A DNA stretch of 64,000 nucleotides from Epilithonimonas hominis (GTDB lineage Bacteria; Bacteroidota; Bacteroidia; Flavobacteriales; Weeksellaceae), in NCBI RefSeq assembly GCF_003730015.1, contig NZ_RJTU01000065.1, positions 54,774 through 118,773 on the forward strand, in the 5' to 3' direction. This document shows, piece by piece, positions 1 through 9,493 of this stretch. Position 1 is the first letter of the stretch. Every line of letters begins with the position of its first letter. The position numbers and the translations under genes are program-made. Below the pieces are notes generated by a model, which was not told the origin of the DNA, searched no databases, and saw only the letters and a program-made list of their open reading frames with translations.

Positions 1-384
1 ATAAGTTTTTGTGTCAATGGAAATCCTTCTATAAAAACACATTTTGGATTTTGGGCAGAGTATGCGACACTGGAGACGCTTAAAAAAGTTCAAAGTAATA
101 CAGATGATATATTTTTCAGAGAGCATGTAACAAATTACATCTATACAAATTCAGAAAAATTCAAGATGAAATTTCTGAAACCCATAGATATAGTTAATGG
201 CAGAAATGATATAAGAACCACAATAGACACAGAGGATGATTTTAAAAATTTAGCATTTATTTATAAACAACTTAAAGCAAGATATCCAGATAATTTTGGA
301 ATAAAAGAAATAATAAATTTTCTGGATGAGAATCCCGAAATGTTAAATTTAATGTCACAACAAATAGAACAAAATTCAAAATAG
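1..384 (+). CDS. SpsF-like nucleotide-sugar cytidylyltransferase, 3' end only
   Basis: The frame is open from the window edge to a TAG at 382-384, so about 127 C-terminal residues are visible and the start lies outside. REHVTNYIY, followed about 30 residues later by DIRTTIDTEDDF, matches the end of SpsF-type CMP-sugar transferases, where a TxDTxED stretch closes the nucleotidyltransferase domain. Family members activate a sugar acid as its CMP derivative in the cytoplasm. The gene ends one base before a NeuB-like synthase, so it most likely supplies the CMP-activation step for the same nonulosonic acid. The in-frame ATG at 166 is internal to the domain and is not a start. Substrate specificity is inferred from context only. 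Confidence 0.8.
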   Translation: MSFCVNGNPSIKTHFGFWAEYATLETLKKVQSNTDDIFFREHVTNYIYTNSEKFKMKFLKPIDIVNGRNDIRTTIDTEDDFKNLAFIYKQLKARYPDNFGIKEIINFLDENPEMLNLMSQQIEQNSK

Positions 385-385
385 A

Positions 386-1441
386 ATGAGAAACTTTGAC
401 GGAAAGGAGGTTTATATTATAGGAGAGATTGGTCAGAATCACAACGGTTCTGTAGATATAGCAAAACTTATTGTTGAGTTATGTTCAAGACCAATAGTTG
501 AAGCGGAGTTTGGTATGCCACTTAATCGTATTAATGCGGTTAAATTGACAAAGAGAGATTTGAAAGAGGAGTTGTCAGATTCACAGATGAATCAAATATA
601 TGCTTCTCCCAATGCTTTTGGAAAAACGTATGGTCAACATAGAGAATTTTTAGAATTATCAGATGAGGAGCATTTTGAAGTATATAAATATACAAAAGAG
701 AAAGGTCTTGATTTTGTGGAGACACTTTGTTCAATTGGCTGTTTGTCTCTTCTCAAATTATTCCAGCCAGACTATTTGAAAGTGGCGAGTAGAGACCTTA
801 CGAATTTACCATTGCTAGAAGTGATGGCAGAAACAAAGATCCCTATGATACTTTCAACTGGAATGGCAGGTAAAAGAGAACTAGACGACGCTTTGGATGT
901 CATCACAAAACAACATGATAATATTTCTATTCTCCATTGTGTATCACAATATCCAACTCATCCAGACAACCTTAATCTAAATACAATTAAATACCTCCAG
1001 AATAATTATTCGGATTACTCAATTGGTTTCTCAGACCATACAATTGGTATTGCAGCACCAATAGTAGCTGTTGGGATGGGTGCTCAAATTATTGAAAAAC
1101 ATATTACGATTGATCGTAATATGAAAGGTACTGATCAGGCAGGGTCTTTGGGTCCAGATGGCGTTTACAGAATGGTTAGAGATATTCGCGTTACAGAGAA
1201 ATGGATGGGCAAGGAAGAATTATATATTGATAAAAATGTAATTTCTGCCAAAAATAAATTAGAAAGATCCATCGCCACAAAGGTTGACTTAAACGCTGGA
1301 GACATAATTGCAGAAGAGCATCTGCACCTTCTTAGTCCTGGAGATGGATTCAAATGGAATGAAAAAGATAAACTAATCGGTAAAACGGTTGCATCTCATA
1401 TTCCTAAGAACGAGATTATTTATTCTGATTTAATTAAGTAA
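386..1441 (+). CDS. NeuB-family nonulosonic acid synthase with SAF domain
   Basis: The 351-residue protein has a NeuB TIM-barrel domain (roughly 30-265) and a C-terminal SAF/antifreeze-like domain (roughly 285-345), the usual architecture and length of sialic-acid-type synthases that condense phosphoenolpyruvate with a hexose or hexosamine derivative. Visible motifs are IGEIGQNHNG near the N terminus, HCVSQYPT, GFSDHT and IIEKHITID. The usual GTDH is GTDQ here. The neighbours are a cytidylyltransferase (1 base upstream) and a KdsC-like phosphatase, a set that resembles the KDN pathway described in Bacteroides thetaiotaomicron, where synthase, phosphatase and CMP transferase work in sequence. 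No acetamido-sugar epimerase is visible, so KDN or a related acid is at least as likely as Neu5Ac. The exact product is inferred. Confidence 0.85.
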   Translation: MRNFDGKEVYIIGEIGQNHNGSVDIAKLIVELCSRPIVEAEFGMPLNRINAVKLTKRDLKEELSDSQMNQIYASPNAFGKTYGQHREFLELSDEEHFEVYKYTKEKGLDFVETLCSIGCLSLLKLFQPDYLKVASRDLTNLPLLEVMAETKIPMILSTGMAGKRELDDALDVITKQHDNISILHCVSQYPTHPDNLNLNTIKYLQNNYSDYSIGFSDHTIGIAAPIVAVGMGAQIIEKHITIDRNMKGTDQAGSLGPDGVYRMVRDIRVTEKWMGKEELYIDKNVISAKNKLERSIATKVDLNAGDIIAEEHLHLLSPGDGFKWNEKDKLIGKTVASHIPKNEIIYSDLIK

Positions 1442-1444
1442 TTT

Positions 1445-2035
1445 ATGGTATCCCTTGAGATAATAGAAAAATTACAAATTTTATTTGAGAAATATTATTG
1501 GGTACAAATCGATGTCAACGAAATACTTGAAAAAGAAACATTAGATGATGTTCTAAAAGTTTTTCAGTATGATTTTAACAGATATTTCCAAGGAGATATA
1601 ACAACAGATTTGCTATTTAGCAGAATAGAGTTGATTGGTATTTTATTATACAGAATATCAAGGAATTATTTTTTATACGGTAATGAAGGCATAGCAAATC
1701 ATTTCAGTAATTTGGGAAGATTGGTGTCTAATTTTGAAATATACTATTCCGCTAACATAGGAAAAGGTCTAAAAATCAATCATGGATTAGGAACCGTTAT
1801 TGGTGCGAGATGCTCAATTGGGGACAATGCTTTAATACATCAAGGTGTCACTTTAGGTGACAGAAATGGTTCAAGACCACAATTGTTGAACAACGTTACA
1901 GTATATGCGGGTGCAAAAATGTTAGGAGGTATAGTGTGTGGCAACAATTCTGTTGTTGCTGCAAATACTGTTTGTTTGATAGATGTACCAGACAACTCTG
2001 TAGTAATTGGAATTCCTGGAAAAATTAAAATATAA
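1445..2035 (+). CDS. Serine acetyltransferase-like left-handed beta-helix acetyltransferase
   Basis: The 196-residue protein has an alpha-helical N-terminal half and a C-terminal hexapeptide-repeat region (about 105-196) typical of the CysE/SAT family: KGLKINHGLGTVIGARC, then IHQGVTLG, and a closing VIGIPGKI. The His-Gly pairs are those expected around the acetyl-CoA site. The protein is shorter than CysE (about 270 residues). It lies inside a nonulosonate operon, 3 bases after the NeuB-like gene and 2 bases before the phosphatase, so it more likely O- or N-acetylates the sugar acid or its precursor than makes cysteine. That role is an inference; true CysE activity cannot be excluded. Confidence 0.8.
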   Translation: MVSLEIIEKLQILFEKYYWVQIDVNEILEKETLDDVLKVFQYDFNRYFQGDITTDLLFSRIELIGILLYRISRNYFLYGNEGIANHFSNLGRLVSNFEIYYSANIGKGLKINHGLGTVIGARCSIGDNALIHQGVTLGDRNGSRPQLLNNVTVYAGAKMLGGIVCGNNSVVAANTVCLIDVPDNSVVIGIPGKIKI

Positions 2036-2037
2036 AA

Positions 2038-2556
2038 ATGCTACCAAAACTTATTATTACAGATATTGACGGTGTATGGACAGACGGAAGTATGTATTAC
2101 GACCAAACCGAAAATGAATGGAAAAGATTCAATACCTATGATAGTGCAGGTGTTCTTTTTGCTAAATTGTTAAATATACCCGTCGCAATTGTAACAGGAG
2201 AAGATACCAAGATAGTTGGCAGAAGGGCAAAAAAGCTAAATGTAGAATATCTTTTCCAAGGTATAAAAAATAAAGTGGAAATAGTAGAATCTATTTGTAC
2301 CGAATTGAATATTAGCCTGCAAGATTGTGCATTCATCGGTGATGATATCAATGACTTGTCTCTGCTTCAAAAAGTTGGTTTCAGTGCCTCACCTAAAAAT
2401 GCACCGGAATACATACAATCAAAGGTGAATCTTGTAACAAATAAAAAAGGAGGCGAGGGTGCTTTTCGTGAGTTTGTTGAGCATATACTTATGGAAAATA
2501 ATCTTTTAGAGGATATTATTGAAAAAGCTGTAGCAGGACACGGGAAAACATCTTAG
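2038..2556 (+). CDS. KdsC-like HAD phosphatase (sugar-acid phosphate phosphatase)
   Basis: This 172-residue, capless HAD-superfamily protein is of the KdsC type. Visible motifs: DIDGVWTDG (nucleophile and acid/base Asp), VTGED (motif II), a Lys in the KNKVE stretch, and GDDINDL (motif III/IV Asp pair). KdsC enzymes dephosphorylate Kdo-8-phosphate. A closely related Bacteroides enzyme acts on KDN-9-phosphate and is encoded beside its synthase. Here the gene sits two genes after a NeuB-like synthase and no kdsA is near, so a nonulosonate-9-phosphate is the better guess. Active as a cytoplasmic, probably tetrameric enzyme by family analogy. Confidence 0.85.
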   Translation: MLPKLIITDIDGVWTDGSMYYDQTENEWKRFNTYDSAGVLFAKLLNIPVAIVTGEDTKIVGRRAKKLNVEYLFQGIKNKVEIVESICTELNISLQDCAFIGDDINDLSLLQKVGFSASPKNAPEYIQSKVNLVTNKKGGEGAFREFVEHILMENNLLEDIIEKAVAGHGKTS

Positions 2557-2601
2557 GCTTTTCCAGTGTAAGAGAATAATAATAATGATTTATAATATTA
2601 A

Positions 2602-3621
2602 ATGAGAATTTTAGTCACAGGAGCAGCAGGATTCATAGGTTACCACTTGTGTCAGGATTTGCTTAAGAAAGGCCATACTGTTGTAGGAGTGGATAACTTA
2701 AATCACTATTATGACGTAACTTTAAAATATGCAAGACTCAAAAATTTGGGTATTGATGCAGATGATAATCTTGAAATTAATAAGATAATCAGAAGTGAAG
2801 GCAATTTATTCACTTTTTATAAATCTGATATTACGGATAAAGAGTTCATAAGTGAACTTTTCCGAGAACAAAAATTTGATATTGTCTGTAATCTTGCAGC
2901 ACAGGCAGGAGTGCGTTATTCATTAGAAAACCCATTCGAATATATAAATAGTAATATCCTAGGTTTCACAGTTATTTTAGAATGTTGCCGGCATTATAAT
3001 GTAGGCAAGCTGGTTTATGCTAGTAGCTCAAGTGTGTATGGTCAAAATTCGGAAATTCCTTATAATATTGATCAGAAAGTTGATAGTCCGGTTAGTCTTT
3101 ATGCCGCTTCAAAGACAAGCAATGAATTAATGGCATACACTTATAGCCATCTTTTTGGAATTAAAACAATTGGTCTAAGATTTTTCACTGTATACGGACC
3201 ATGGGGACGTCCTGATATGGCAATATTTCTTTTTACGAACGCTATTTTAAAGGAAGAGAATTTGAAAGTATTCAATCATGGTAAATTATCAAGAGACTTC
3301 ACATATATCGATGATATTGTAGAAGGCGTTCAAAGAGTGGTTCTGGATGAACCAAAACAAAATAAAGATCTACATCAGATTTATAATATTGGAAATTCCA
3401 AGCCTGTACAACTAATGGAATTTATTCAGGCAATTGAAGTCAAGACGCAAAAAACAGCGAAAAAATTAATGATGCCTATGCAACCAGGGGATGTTTATGA
3501 AACTTGGGCAGATATTACCAGCTTAGAAGATAATTTTAATTATAGACCTACAACTACTGTTGAAAAAGGTATTGATAATTATGTGGACTGGTTCAAATCC
3601 TATTATAAGATTACGCAATGA
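2602..3621 (+). CDS. NAD-dependent epimerase, UDP-glucuronate 4-epimerase type
   Basis: This 339-residue extended short-chain dehydrogenase has an N-terminal Rossmann motif, TGAAGFIGYH, and the catalytic YxxxK as YAASK after a serine-rich SSSSVYG strand. The stretch LRFFTVYGPWGRPDMA is typical of UDP-glucuronate epimerases that make UDP-galacturonate for capsules and lipopolysaccharide. The length is normal. It starts 45 bases after the phosphatase and its last bases overlap the flippase start (ATGA), so it belongs to the polysaccharide operon and provides an acidic sugar donor. UDP-GlcNAc(A) epimerase is a possible alternative. Confidence 0.85.
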   Translation: MRILVTGAAGFIGYHLCQDLLKKGHTVVGVDNLNHYYDVTLKYARLKNLGIDADDNLEINKIIRSEGNLFTFYKSDITDKEFISELFREQKFDIVCNLAAQAGVRYSLENPFEYINSNILGFTVILECCRHYNVGKLVYASSSSVYGQNSEIPYNIDQKVDSPVSLYAASKTSNELMAYTYSHLFGIKTIGLRFFTVYGPWGRPDMAIFLFTNAILKEENLKVFNHGKLSRDFTYIDDIVEGVQRVVLDEPKQNKDLHQIYNIGNSKPVQLMEFIQAIEVKTQKTAKKLMMPMQPGDVYETWADITSLEDNFNYRPTTTVEKGIDNYVDWFKSYYKITQ

Positions 3622-5051
3622 GTCTTAAACAAAAAACAATTTCGAATGTAAAATGGTCTTTTGTTGAGTCCATGAGTCTTAAGGCAATTAGTTTTTTTTT
3701 AGGCATTATATTAGCTCGTCTATTATTACCAAGCGATTTTGGGATTTTAGCTGTTGTAAATGTTTTTTATCTTCTCGTAACATTGTTTGTAGATGGGGGA
3801 TTGAAGGAAGCATTAATACAGAAGTCTGATGTTAACGAAATACATTATTCTACGGTATTTTGGCTTAATATCATCATGAGTGTCTTTTTATATCTAATAC
3901 TTTTTATTGCTGCTCCTTTTATAGAGGATTTTTACGATTATGAAAATCTTTCTTTTTTTATACGATTACAATCCTTGACTTTAGTTATAGAATCAGTCGG
4001 AATAATTCAAATAGCGAAAGCGACTAAGGAGCTAAATCTTAAGAAGATTACCAAGGCGAGAATACCAACCTCACTAATAAGCTTTGTAGTAGGTATATAT
4101 TTAGCATATAATGGCTTTGGAATTTTATCTTTAATAATTCAACAATTAGTTAATGCTTTTTTTTATGTTGTCTTTCTTTTGATTAGTGTTAGATATGTAC
4201 CTAAATTTATTTTTCAAATTAGAGAAATCAGAGATTTGTATAGGTTTGGAGCAAAAATATTACTTGTGACATTTTTATCACGTTTCTATGTACAATCACT
4301 GAGCTTGATTTTTGCAAAATATTATTCACCAGCATTATTGGGCTTAAATAACAAATCTAGAAGTATCCAAAGTGTACCTGTTGAAATTATTAATTCTAGT
4401 TTTATGAAAGGTTTGTACCCATCTATGGTTCAACTTAAAAATAATAAAACAAAACTTAAAGACATTTTTAATTTAAATGTAAGATTGATTACTTATTTGA
4501 TGCTACTCATAAATGGTATATTTTTCTTTCAGGCTCAAGAAATTGTAATTGTGTTATTAGGAAAAAACTGGATAGACAGTGCAGTTTATTTAAAAATTTT
4601 TGCTATTGGTAGTATATTTTATCCAATAACAATTCAGGCACAGAATATTTTTAAAATTTTAAATAAGGTTAATTTGTATCTGAAAATAGAATTAGGGCAT
4701 AAGGTATTTATATTAATCTCTGTTTTATTTTTAGTATATTGGATATCTTTTCCTAAATTATTAATTATAATTGTGATACTTAATGTTTTTTTATCCTTCT
4801 TTTATCAGTATTTACTTAGTGCTGAATTAGGCTTTTCAATTTATAAAGAATCTTTTTATATTATAAAAAACATGTTAATTGTTGGTTTTGGAGGATGGAG
4901 TATTCAAAAAGGTTTTGATTCATTTTTTATCATGGAACCAATTTATAGTATATTCTGTTTCTCTATATTATACGCTGCTTTATGGCTGTTCTTGATATGG
5001 AAAATGGACAGTCAATTACTTTTGCATGTCAAAAAAATTTTTATAAAGTAA
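3618..5051 (+). CDS. Wzx-type oligosaccharide flippase (PST family)
   Basis: The 477-residue polytopic inner-membrane protein has about 12-14 hydrophobic segments and starts with LKQKTISNVKWSFVES, the usual start of the lipopolysaccharide/PST flippase family (WzxC-like). FFLGIILARLLLPSDFGILA is the first membrane segment. These proteins move undecaprenyl-linked repeat units across the inner membrane. The ATG lies in an ATGA overlap with the preceding epimerase, indicating translational coupling. Its presence together with Wzy-like proteins downstream suggests a Wzx/Wzy-dependent polymer. The gene is very AT-rich. Confidence 0.88.
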   Translation: MSLKQKTISNVKWSFVESMSLKAISFFLGIILARLLLPSDFGILAVVNVFYLLVTLFVDGGLKEALIQKSDVNEIHYSTVFWLNIIMSVFLYLILFIAAPFIEDFYDYENLSFFIRLQSLTLVIESVGIIQIAKATKELNLKKITKARIPTSLISFVVGIYLAYNGFGILSLIIQQLVNAFFYVVFLLISVRYVPKFIFQIREIRDLYRFGAKILLVTFLSRFYVQSLSLIFAKYYSPALLGLNNKSRSIQSVPVEIINSSFMKGLYPSMVQLKNNKTKLKDIFNLNVRLITYLMLLINGIFFFQAQEIVIVLLGKNWIDSAVYLKIFAIGSIFYPITIQAQNIFKILNKVNLYLKIELGHKVFILISVLFLVYWISFPKLLIIIVILNVFLSFFYQYLLSAELGFSIYKESFYIIKNMLIVGFGGWSIQKGFDSFFIMEPIYSIFCFSILYAALWLFLIWKMDSQLLLHVKKIFIK

Positions 5052-5083
5052 TATTTCTTTTGAAATAAAATAAAATATATAGA

Positions 5084-5956
5084 ATGATATTATTAAATAA
5101 AATTAAAAGCGATTTTAGAAGAAAACTAAATCCTAAGAAAATGATTAATTCGATCAAGATTTTATTTTTTCCGAAACGTTTTTTGTTAGTACGCTTTATG
5201 TATGATCCATACCGATTAAATTGGGGTGATGCATTGAATATCTACTTGATTGAAAAAATTTCAAATAAGAAGGTTTTATTTGCGTATGATTATTTTACGA
5301 TTTTTCAGAAAGAAATATATAGTGTTATAGGGAGTGTTTTAGATTATTGTAATGAGAAAAAACTAGTTGTCTGGGGATCGGGTTTTATATCTGCAAATTC
5401 ACGTGTAGAGGTTTCTCCAAAAAGGATTTTAGCGGTGAGAGGGAAGTTATCCAGAAAACTTTTGATAGATCAGAATATTAATTGTGAAGAAGTATATGGT
5501 GATCCAGCGTTATTACTACCTCTTTATCTAGATTGCTCAAAAACAGCAAAAAAATACAGTTATGGTATTATACCACATTATATAGATTTGTCAGATAGGG
5601 ACTTGTTAAATTACTGTGAAAAAAATAATATCAAACTCATCAGCGTATATAGTTCTACAGAAGATTTTGTGAAACAAATACATGAGTGTGAAATTATAGT
5701 TTCAAGCTCTCTACATGGATTGATTGCCGCAGAAGCATACAGAATTCCAAACTTATGGATAAAAACAAAGAAATCTCTTAATAAAGATGACGATTTTAAA
5801 TTTTTTGATTATTTCTCATCGTTAAATTTAAATAAACAAAAATATGAGTTGAAAGACGCAATTGAACATAAAATAATAGAACCAATATGTGATGATAATA
5901 TTTTAGCTAAAGTCCAAAATAATCTATTACTATCTTGTCCATTTGTACTCAATTAA
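5084..5956 (+). CDS. Polysaccharide pyruvyl transferase family protein
   Basis: The 290-residue cytoplasmic protein has the features of the CsaB/WcaK family: NWGDALN near residue 47, VVWGSGFI, VRGKLSR, YGDPALLLP and, near the C-terminal third, SSSLHGLIAAEAYRIPNLW. The family transfers pyruvate from PEP to sugar hydroxyls as a ketal, adding negative charge to surface polymers. It starts 32 bases after the flippase. A few family members are hydrolases or have unknown chemistry, so the reaction is a family-level assignment. Together with the nonulosonate and uronic acid genes it points to a strongly acidic glycan. Confidence 0.82.
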   Translation: MILLNKIKSDFRRKLNPKKMINSIKILFFPKRFLLVRFMYDPYRLNWGDALNIYLIEKISNKKVLFAYDYFTIFQKEIYSVIGSVLDYCNEKKLVVWGSGFISANSRVEVSPKRILAVRGKLSRKLLIDQNINCEEVYGDPALLLPLYLDCSKTAKKYSYGIIPHYIDLSDRDLLNYCEKNNIKLISVYSSTEDFVKQIHECEIIVSSSLHGLIAAEAYRIPNLWIKTKKSLNKDDDFKFFDYFSSLNLNKQKYELKDAIEHKIIEPICDDNILAKVQNNLLLSCPFVLN

Positions 5957-5975
5957 TTTAAACCGCTTTAAATTT

Positions 5976-7334
5976 ATGATTTTACTATTTCCGATAGAAA
6001 CTATTAACAGAGAATTAGACTTTAAGCTGGCATTAGCCCATCAACTTGGGGGTGAGGGACATACAATTTATTTAGGACAGCATGATTTTTTATTAAATAT
6101 ATTACCAAAATTAAAAGGGGGTATTTATTTTGGAAAAAACGTGTTTCATTTTGGTGCAGAGAAAGAAAAAGGTATTTTAATCAAAAAAATTCGAGATCAG
6201 GAATTTGATTTTGTTTATTTACATGAAGAAGGTGCAGTATACAAAGGTCGGGAAAAACAATGGGAAGAGGTTTTAAAATCTCTTTACAAATTGGATTTTT
6301 TTAACAATAATGATGTTGTCTGTGAGTGGGGAGATTTCCAAAAAGAGATAGATCAAAAGCGTAATAATCAGAATATTCCCTTGCAAACAACAGGTCATCC
6401 AAGATTTGATCTTTATAAATCTCACTGGCAGTTTTATTTTGAAAAAGAGGTGAAGGAATTAAAATCCAAATTCGGAGAATTTATTTTGATAAATGGTAAC
6501 TATACAGTGTATAATCATGGCTTAGGCGTAGATTTTTTATTTTCTGATAAATCATACTATCATGTCGATGATTTAAAAAGTCGAATGGATCGAGTGTCTT
6601 TTTTTAAGTACGCTGGTATCCAATGCTTGTCAATGGTTGAGCTAACACATGCTTTGGCAATCAAATTTCCGGATAAAAATTTTGTTTACAGACCACATCC
6701 TTCAGAAAAACAATCTTTCTATGAAGTCGTATTTAAAGGAGTACCCAATATTATCGTAAGTCATGAAGGAGCAGTATCTTCATGGATTATCGCATCCGAA
6801 TTATTGATTCATGACGGTTGCACAACAGCTTTAGAAGCATTCTTTACAGGGAAAACTATAATAAATTATAAACCGGTTTATGATGAAAAATTCGATATAT
6901 GGTTGCCTAATCAATTAGGAGAAAGAGTTGATAATATAGAAGCGGTCATCCATATTATCGAAAATCTAAATAACTATAAATATAATATAGAGGATCAAAA
7001 TACCATCAATACCTTAAACAATTTGATGGCTAACTTTTCAAAAAATAGTTTTGAATTGACTTTGGATGTTTTAAGAGACGCAATCATTAAAAAAGAAAGT
7101 AAAAGTGAATCTCCTACTGCATCATTCATTAGAAAACAATTTTTGAAAAACAACATTAAAAAAGAATTAGCAAGATTAAAAAAAGATGGCAAGAAAAAAA
7201 GTGAGTATCATAATAGAAAATTTTATGGCTTTGATAAAGATTATATAACCGATAAAATTGATATTCTAGATAAACACTTCGATAAAAATACTTCTCTAAT
7301 ATTCCATAATTCATTATTATTTGAACTACGATGA
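5976..7334 (+). CDS. Surface carbohydrate biosynthesis protein (GT-B-like)
   Basis: The 452-residue product begins MILLFPIETINRELDFKL, matching the start of a family annotated as surface carbohydrate biosynthesis protein, distantly like CDP-glycerol glycerophosphotransferases. A second half with YRPHPSEKQ and LIHDGCTTALEAFFTGK resembles the donor-binding half of GT-B enzymes, and the last 70 residues are lysine-rich. An upstream in-frame TTG (5943) would overlap the previous gene by 14 bases; the ATG at 5976 is preferred because the family motif starts there. It overlaps the next glycosyltransferase by ATGA. The reaction is unknown. Confidence 0.7.
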   Translation: MILLFPIETINRELDFKLALAHQLGGEGHTIYLGQHDFLLNILPKLKGGIYFGKNVFHFGAEKEKGILIKKIRDQEFDFVYLHEEGAVYKGREKQWEEVLKSLYKLDFFNNNDVVCEWGDFQKEIDQKRNNQNIPLQTTGHPRFDLYKSHWQFYFEKEVKELKSKFGEFILINGNYTVYNHGLGVDFLFSDKSYYHVDDLKSRMDRVSFFKYAGIQCLSMVELTHALAIKFPDKNFVYRPHPSEKQSFYEVVFKGVPNIIVSHEGAVSSWIIASELLIHDGCTTALEAFFTGKTIINYKPVYDEKFDIWLPNQLGERVDNIEAVIHIIENLNNYKYNIEDQNTINTLNNLMANFSKNSFELTLDVLRDAIIKKESKSESPTASFIRKQFLKNNIKKELARLKKDGKKKSEYHNRKFYGFDKDYITDKIDILDKHFDKNTSLIFHNSLLFELR

Positions 7335-8245
7335 ATCAAAATTCTCTCGTCAGTGTTATTATTCCAACATTTCAGCGCTCAGAGTATCTTATTCGAGCAA
7401 TTGAAAGTGTTATAAACCAAACCTATCAAAATATTGAAATTGTTGTTGTAGATGATAACGATGGAGATAATGAATATAGAAAGTCGACGCAAGAAAATCT
7501 TAAATGTTATATTGAAGACAAAAAGATTAAATATTTAAAGCACGATAAAAATAAAGGGCTTCCATCTGCTAGGAATACTGGTATTACAAATTCAATAGGA
7601 GAGTATGTGGCTTTTTTAGATGATGATGATGAATGGCTTCCTACTAAAGTTGAAAAACAGATGGAGCTATTTGAAAAATTAGATGATTCTTTCGGGATTG
7701 TTGGATCTTTTTGGATGATAGTTAGTGAATTTGATGGGAAAGAAAGATTAAGGACATTAAAATATAAGGGTAATTTGTCAAAAATTCTTGCTCTTAATCA
7801 TTTTTCACCACCAAGCATGGTTATAGTAAAAAGAAAGTATTTAGAACAGGTAAAATACTTCGATGAAAATTTTAGATGGAGAGAAGATATTGAATTATAT
7901 TATAGACTGTCTTTTGTTTGTAAATTTGACTTTGTTAACGAGGTTTTGGTAAAATACTATCAGCACCCAGATGCGTTATCTACTAATTTTGAAAAAAAAT
8001 TAATTGCCGTAGTTCAATACTTACAAAAACACGGTAAAACCATTAGAAAGAATTCTTTACCTTGGAGCGAAATAAATGAGCATTTAGCAGAATTGTATGC
8101 CGTTAATGGCAAAAAGAATTTTGCTTTAAAACACTTTTTCATTTCGGTAATTAATAGACCTTTTCATTATTCACAATATATTAAGATTTTATATACTATT
8201 TTTTTAAGTGCAACTCAGTATAAAAAAATAAGAAATTTTAAATGA
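7331..8245 (+). CDS. Glycosyltransferase family 2
   Basis: A GT-A fold enzyme of 304 residues. SVIIPTFQRSEYLIRAIESV opens the nucleotide-binding domain, VVVDDNDGD carries the first acidic pair and AFLDDDDEW the DxD region near residue 100; WREDIELYYRL supplies the family's catalytic ED. It transfers an activated sugar to the lipid-linked repeat unit at the cytoplasmic face. It overlaps both neighbours by ATGA, so all three are translationally coupled. Donor and acceptor cannot be read from sequence. Confidence 0.88.
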   Translation: MNQNSLVSVIIPTFQRSEYLIRAIESVINQTYQNIEIVVVDDNDGDNEYRKSTQENLKCYIEDKKIKYLKHDKNKGLPSARNTGITNSIGEYVAFLDDDDEWLPTKVEKQMELFEKLDDSFGIVGSFWMIVSEFDGKERLRTLKYKGNLSKILALNHFSPPSMVIVKRKYLEQVKYFDENFRWREDIELYYRLSFVCKFDFVNEVLVKYYQHPDALSTNFEKKLIAVVQYLQKHGKTIRKNSLPWSEINEHLAELYAVNGKKNFALKHFFISVINRPFHYSQYIKILYTIFLSATQYKKIRNFK

Positions 8246-9408
8246 TTAATGCATCAAGATTGAAAATTGCATTTATGGGCATTCCTTATCTCGGAGGAAA
8301 TTATACCCATTTCAAATATTTAGCAGATGGTTTACCTAATTATGATTGGACACTGTTGCAAGTTGGAAAAATTGAACATAGCTTATTAGATGATATTTTA
8401 TTTGTTCATATTGGTGCTGAGTTAGATAGGGTAATACATGCTAGAGAATTGGCTTTTAAATTAATAGCTTTTTTAAAAGAAAACGCTTATGATATCTTAA
8501 TTCCCATGAATTCAGCGATTGCAATCTCTGTGATACCATATTTGCCCCAGTCTTTACAAATAATAAATATCGTAAATAGTGATACCCAGAGAGTATACAA
8601 AGCGGTAAGTGAATATTATGATTTTGTATCTAAGATTATATGTATTTCCCCGAAGCAAATAAATGTATTAGAGGTGAAAGAAAATGTCAGAAAAAAGCTA
8701 AAATTGATTCCCCATGGCGTGCAAATACAAAGTGGATTTGTTAGACCTCAAAATGATTTAATAAGGATAGGCTTTCTTGGTAGAATTCATCACGAACACA
8801 AAGGTGTATTATTAATACCTAAAATATTGCAGGGTATTACAGATTCCTTCATTTTTGAAATTATTGGTGACGGTCCGGACAAACAGACTCTGTTAAATGA
8901 ATTGGAAGGATACAATATTAATTATAATTTTTGGGGTTTTAAAAAAGGGTTGGAAAAAGAAAAAATCATATCGCAATGGGATATCATGTTGTTTCCTTCC
9001 TACATCGAAGGTTTTGGTCTCACACTTATAGAGGTGATGAAGTACGGTGTAATTCCTATTGCAAATGAGATAAAGGGGATAACTGATTATATTATAACAG
9101 ATAAGATAGATGGATTTATAGTACCGGCAAATAATATTGATGTTTTTAAAAGTAACATAAAAATTCTTCTTACTAATCCTGTTCAAAGATCAAAAATGTC
9201 GGTATCTGCAACAAAAACTATTGAAGAGAAGTATAATCTGGATGTTATTCTTGATGAGTACAGAACTGTTTTTGCAGAATCTCTTAATTATAAGAAGCCT
9301 AAAATTTTAGATTTCACAAATTGGACAATGTACCAAGAATATTGCCCATCCTTAATAGTTAGAATTCAATTGAAATTAAAATATATTTTAAATCAGTTTC
9401 TTAAATAA
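8242..9408 (+). CDS. Glycosyltransferase family 4
   Basis: The 388-residue GT-B enzyme has an N-terminal acceptor domain and a C-terminal GT1-type domain starting near [24 protein letters not shown] and [19 protein letters not shown] are the donor-binding EGFG/E loop typical of retaining GT4 enzymes. It starts inside an ATGA overlap with the upstream GT2. An AT-rich 85-base gap follows before the acyltransferase, where no recognisable promoter was seen. It probably extends the repeat unit; its sugar specificity is unknown. Confidence 0.87.
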   Translation: MINASRLKIAFMGIPYLGGNYTHFKYLADGLPNYDWTLLQVGKIEHSLLDDILFVHIGAELDRVIHARELAFKLIAFLKENAYDILIPMNSAIAISVIPYLPQSLQIINIVNSDTQRVYKAVSEYYDFVSKIICISPKQINVLEVKENVRKKLKLIPHGVQIQSGFVRPQNDLIRIGFLGRIHHEHKGVLLIPKILQGITDSFIFEIIGDGPDKQTLLNELEGYNINYNFWGFKKGLEKEKIISQWDIMLFPSYIEGFGLTLIEVMKYGVIPIANEIKGITDYIITDKIDGFIVPANNIDVFKSNIKILLTNPVQRSKMSVSATKTIEEKYNLDVILDEYRTVFAESLNYKKPKILDFTNWTMYQEYCPSLIVRIQLKLKYILNQFLK

Positions 9409-9493
9409 TATTACAGAGAGACTGTTTTATAGATATTCTAAGTGTTTTAACATTTATTTTTTATATATATTATTCAAATATAAGATTCTAGAA

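Noticed and set aside
5943..5975. TTG start upstream of the surface carbohydrate gene
   Set aside because: It would overlap the previous gene; the family motif starts at the ATG at 5976.
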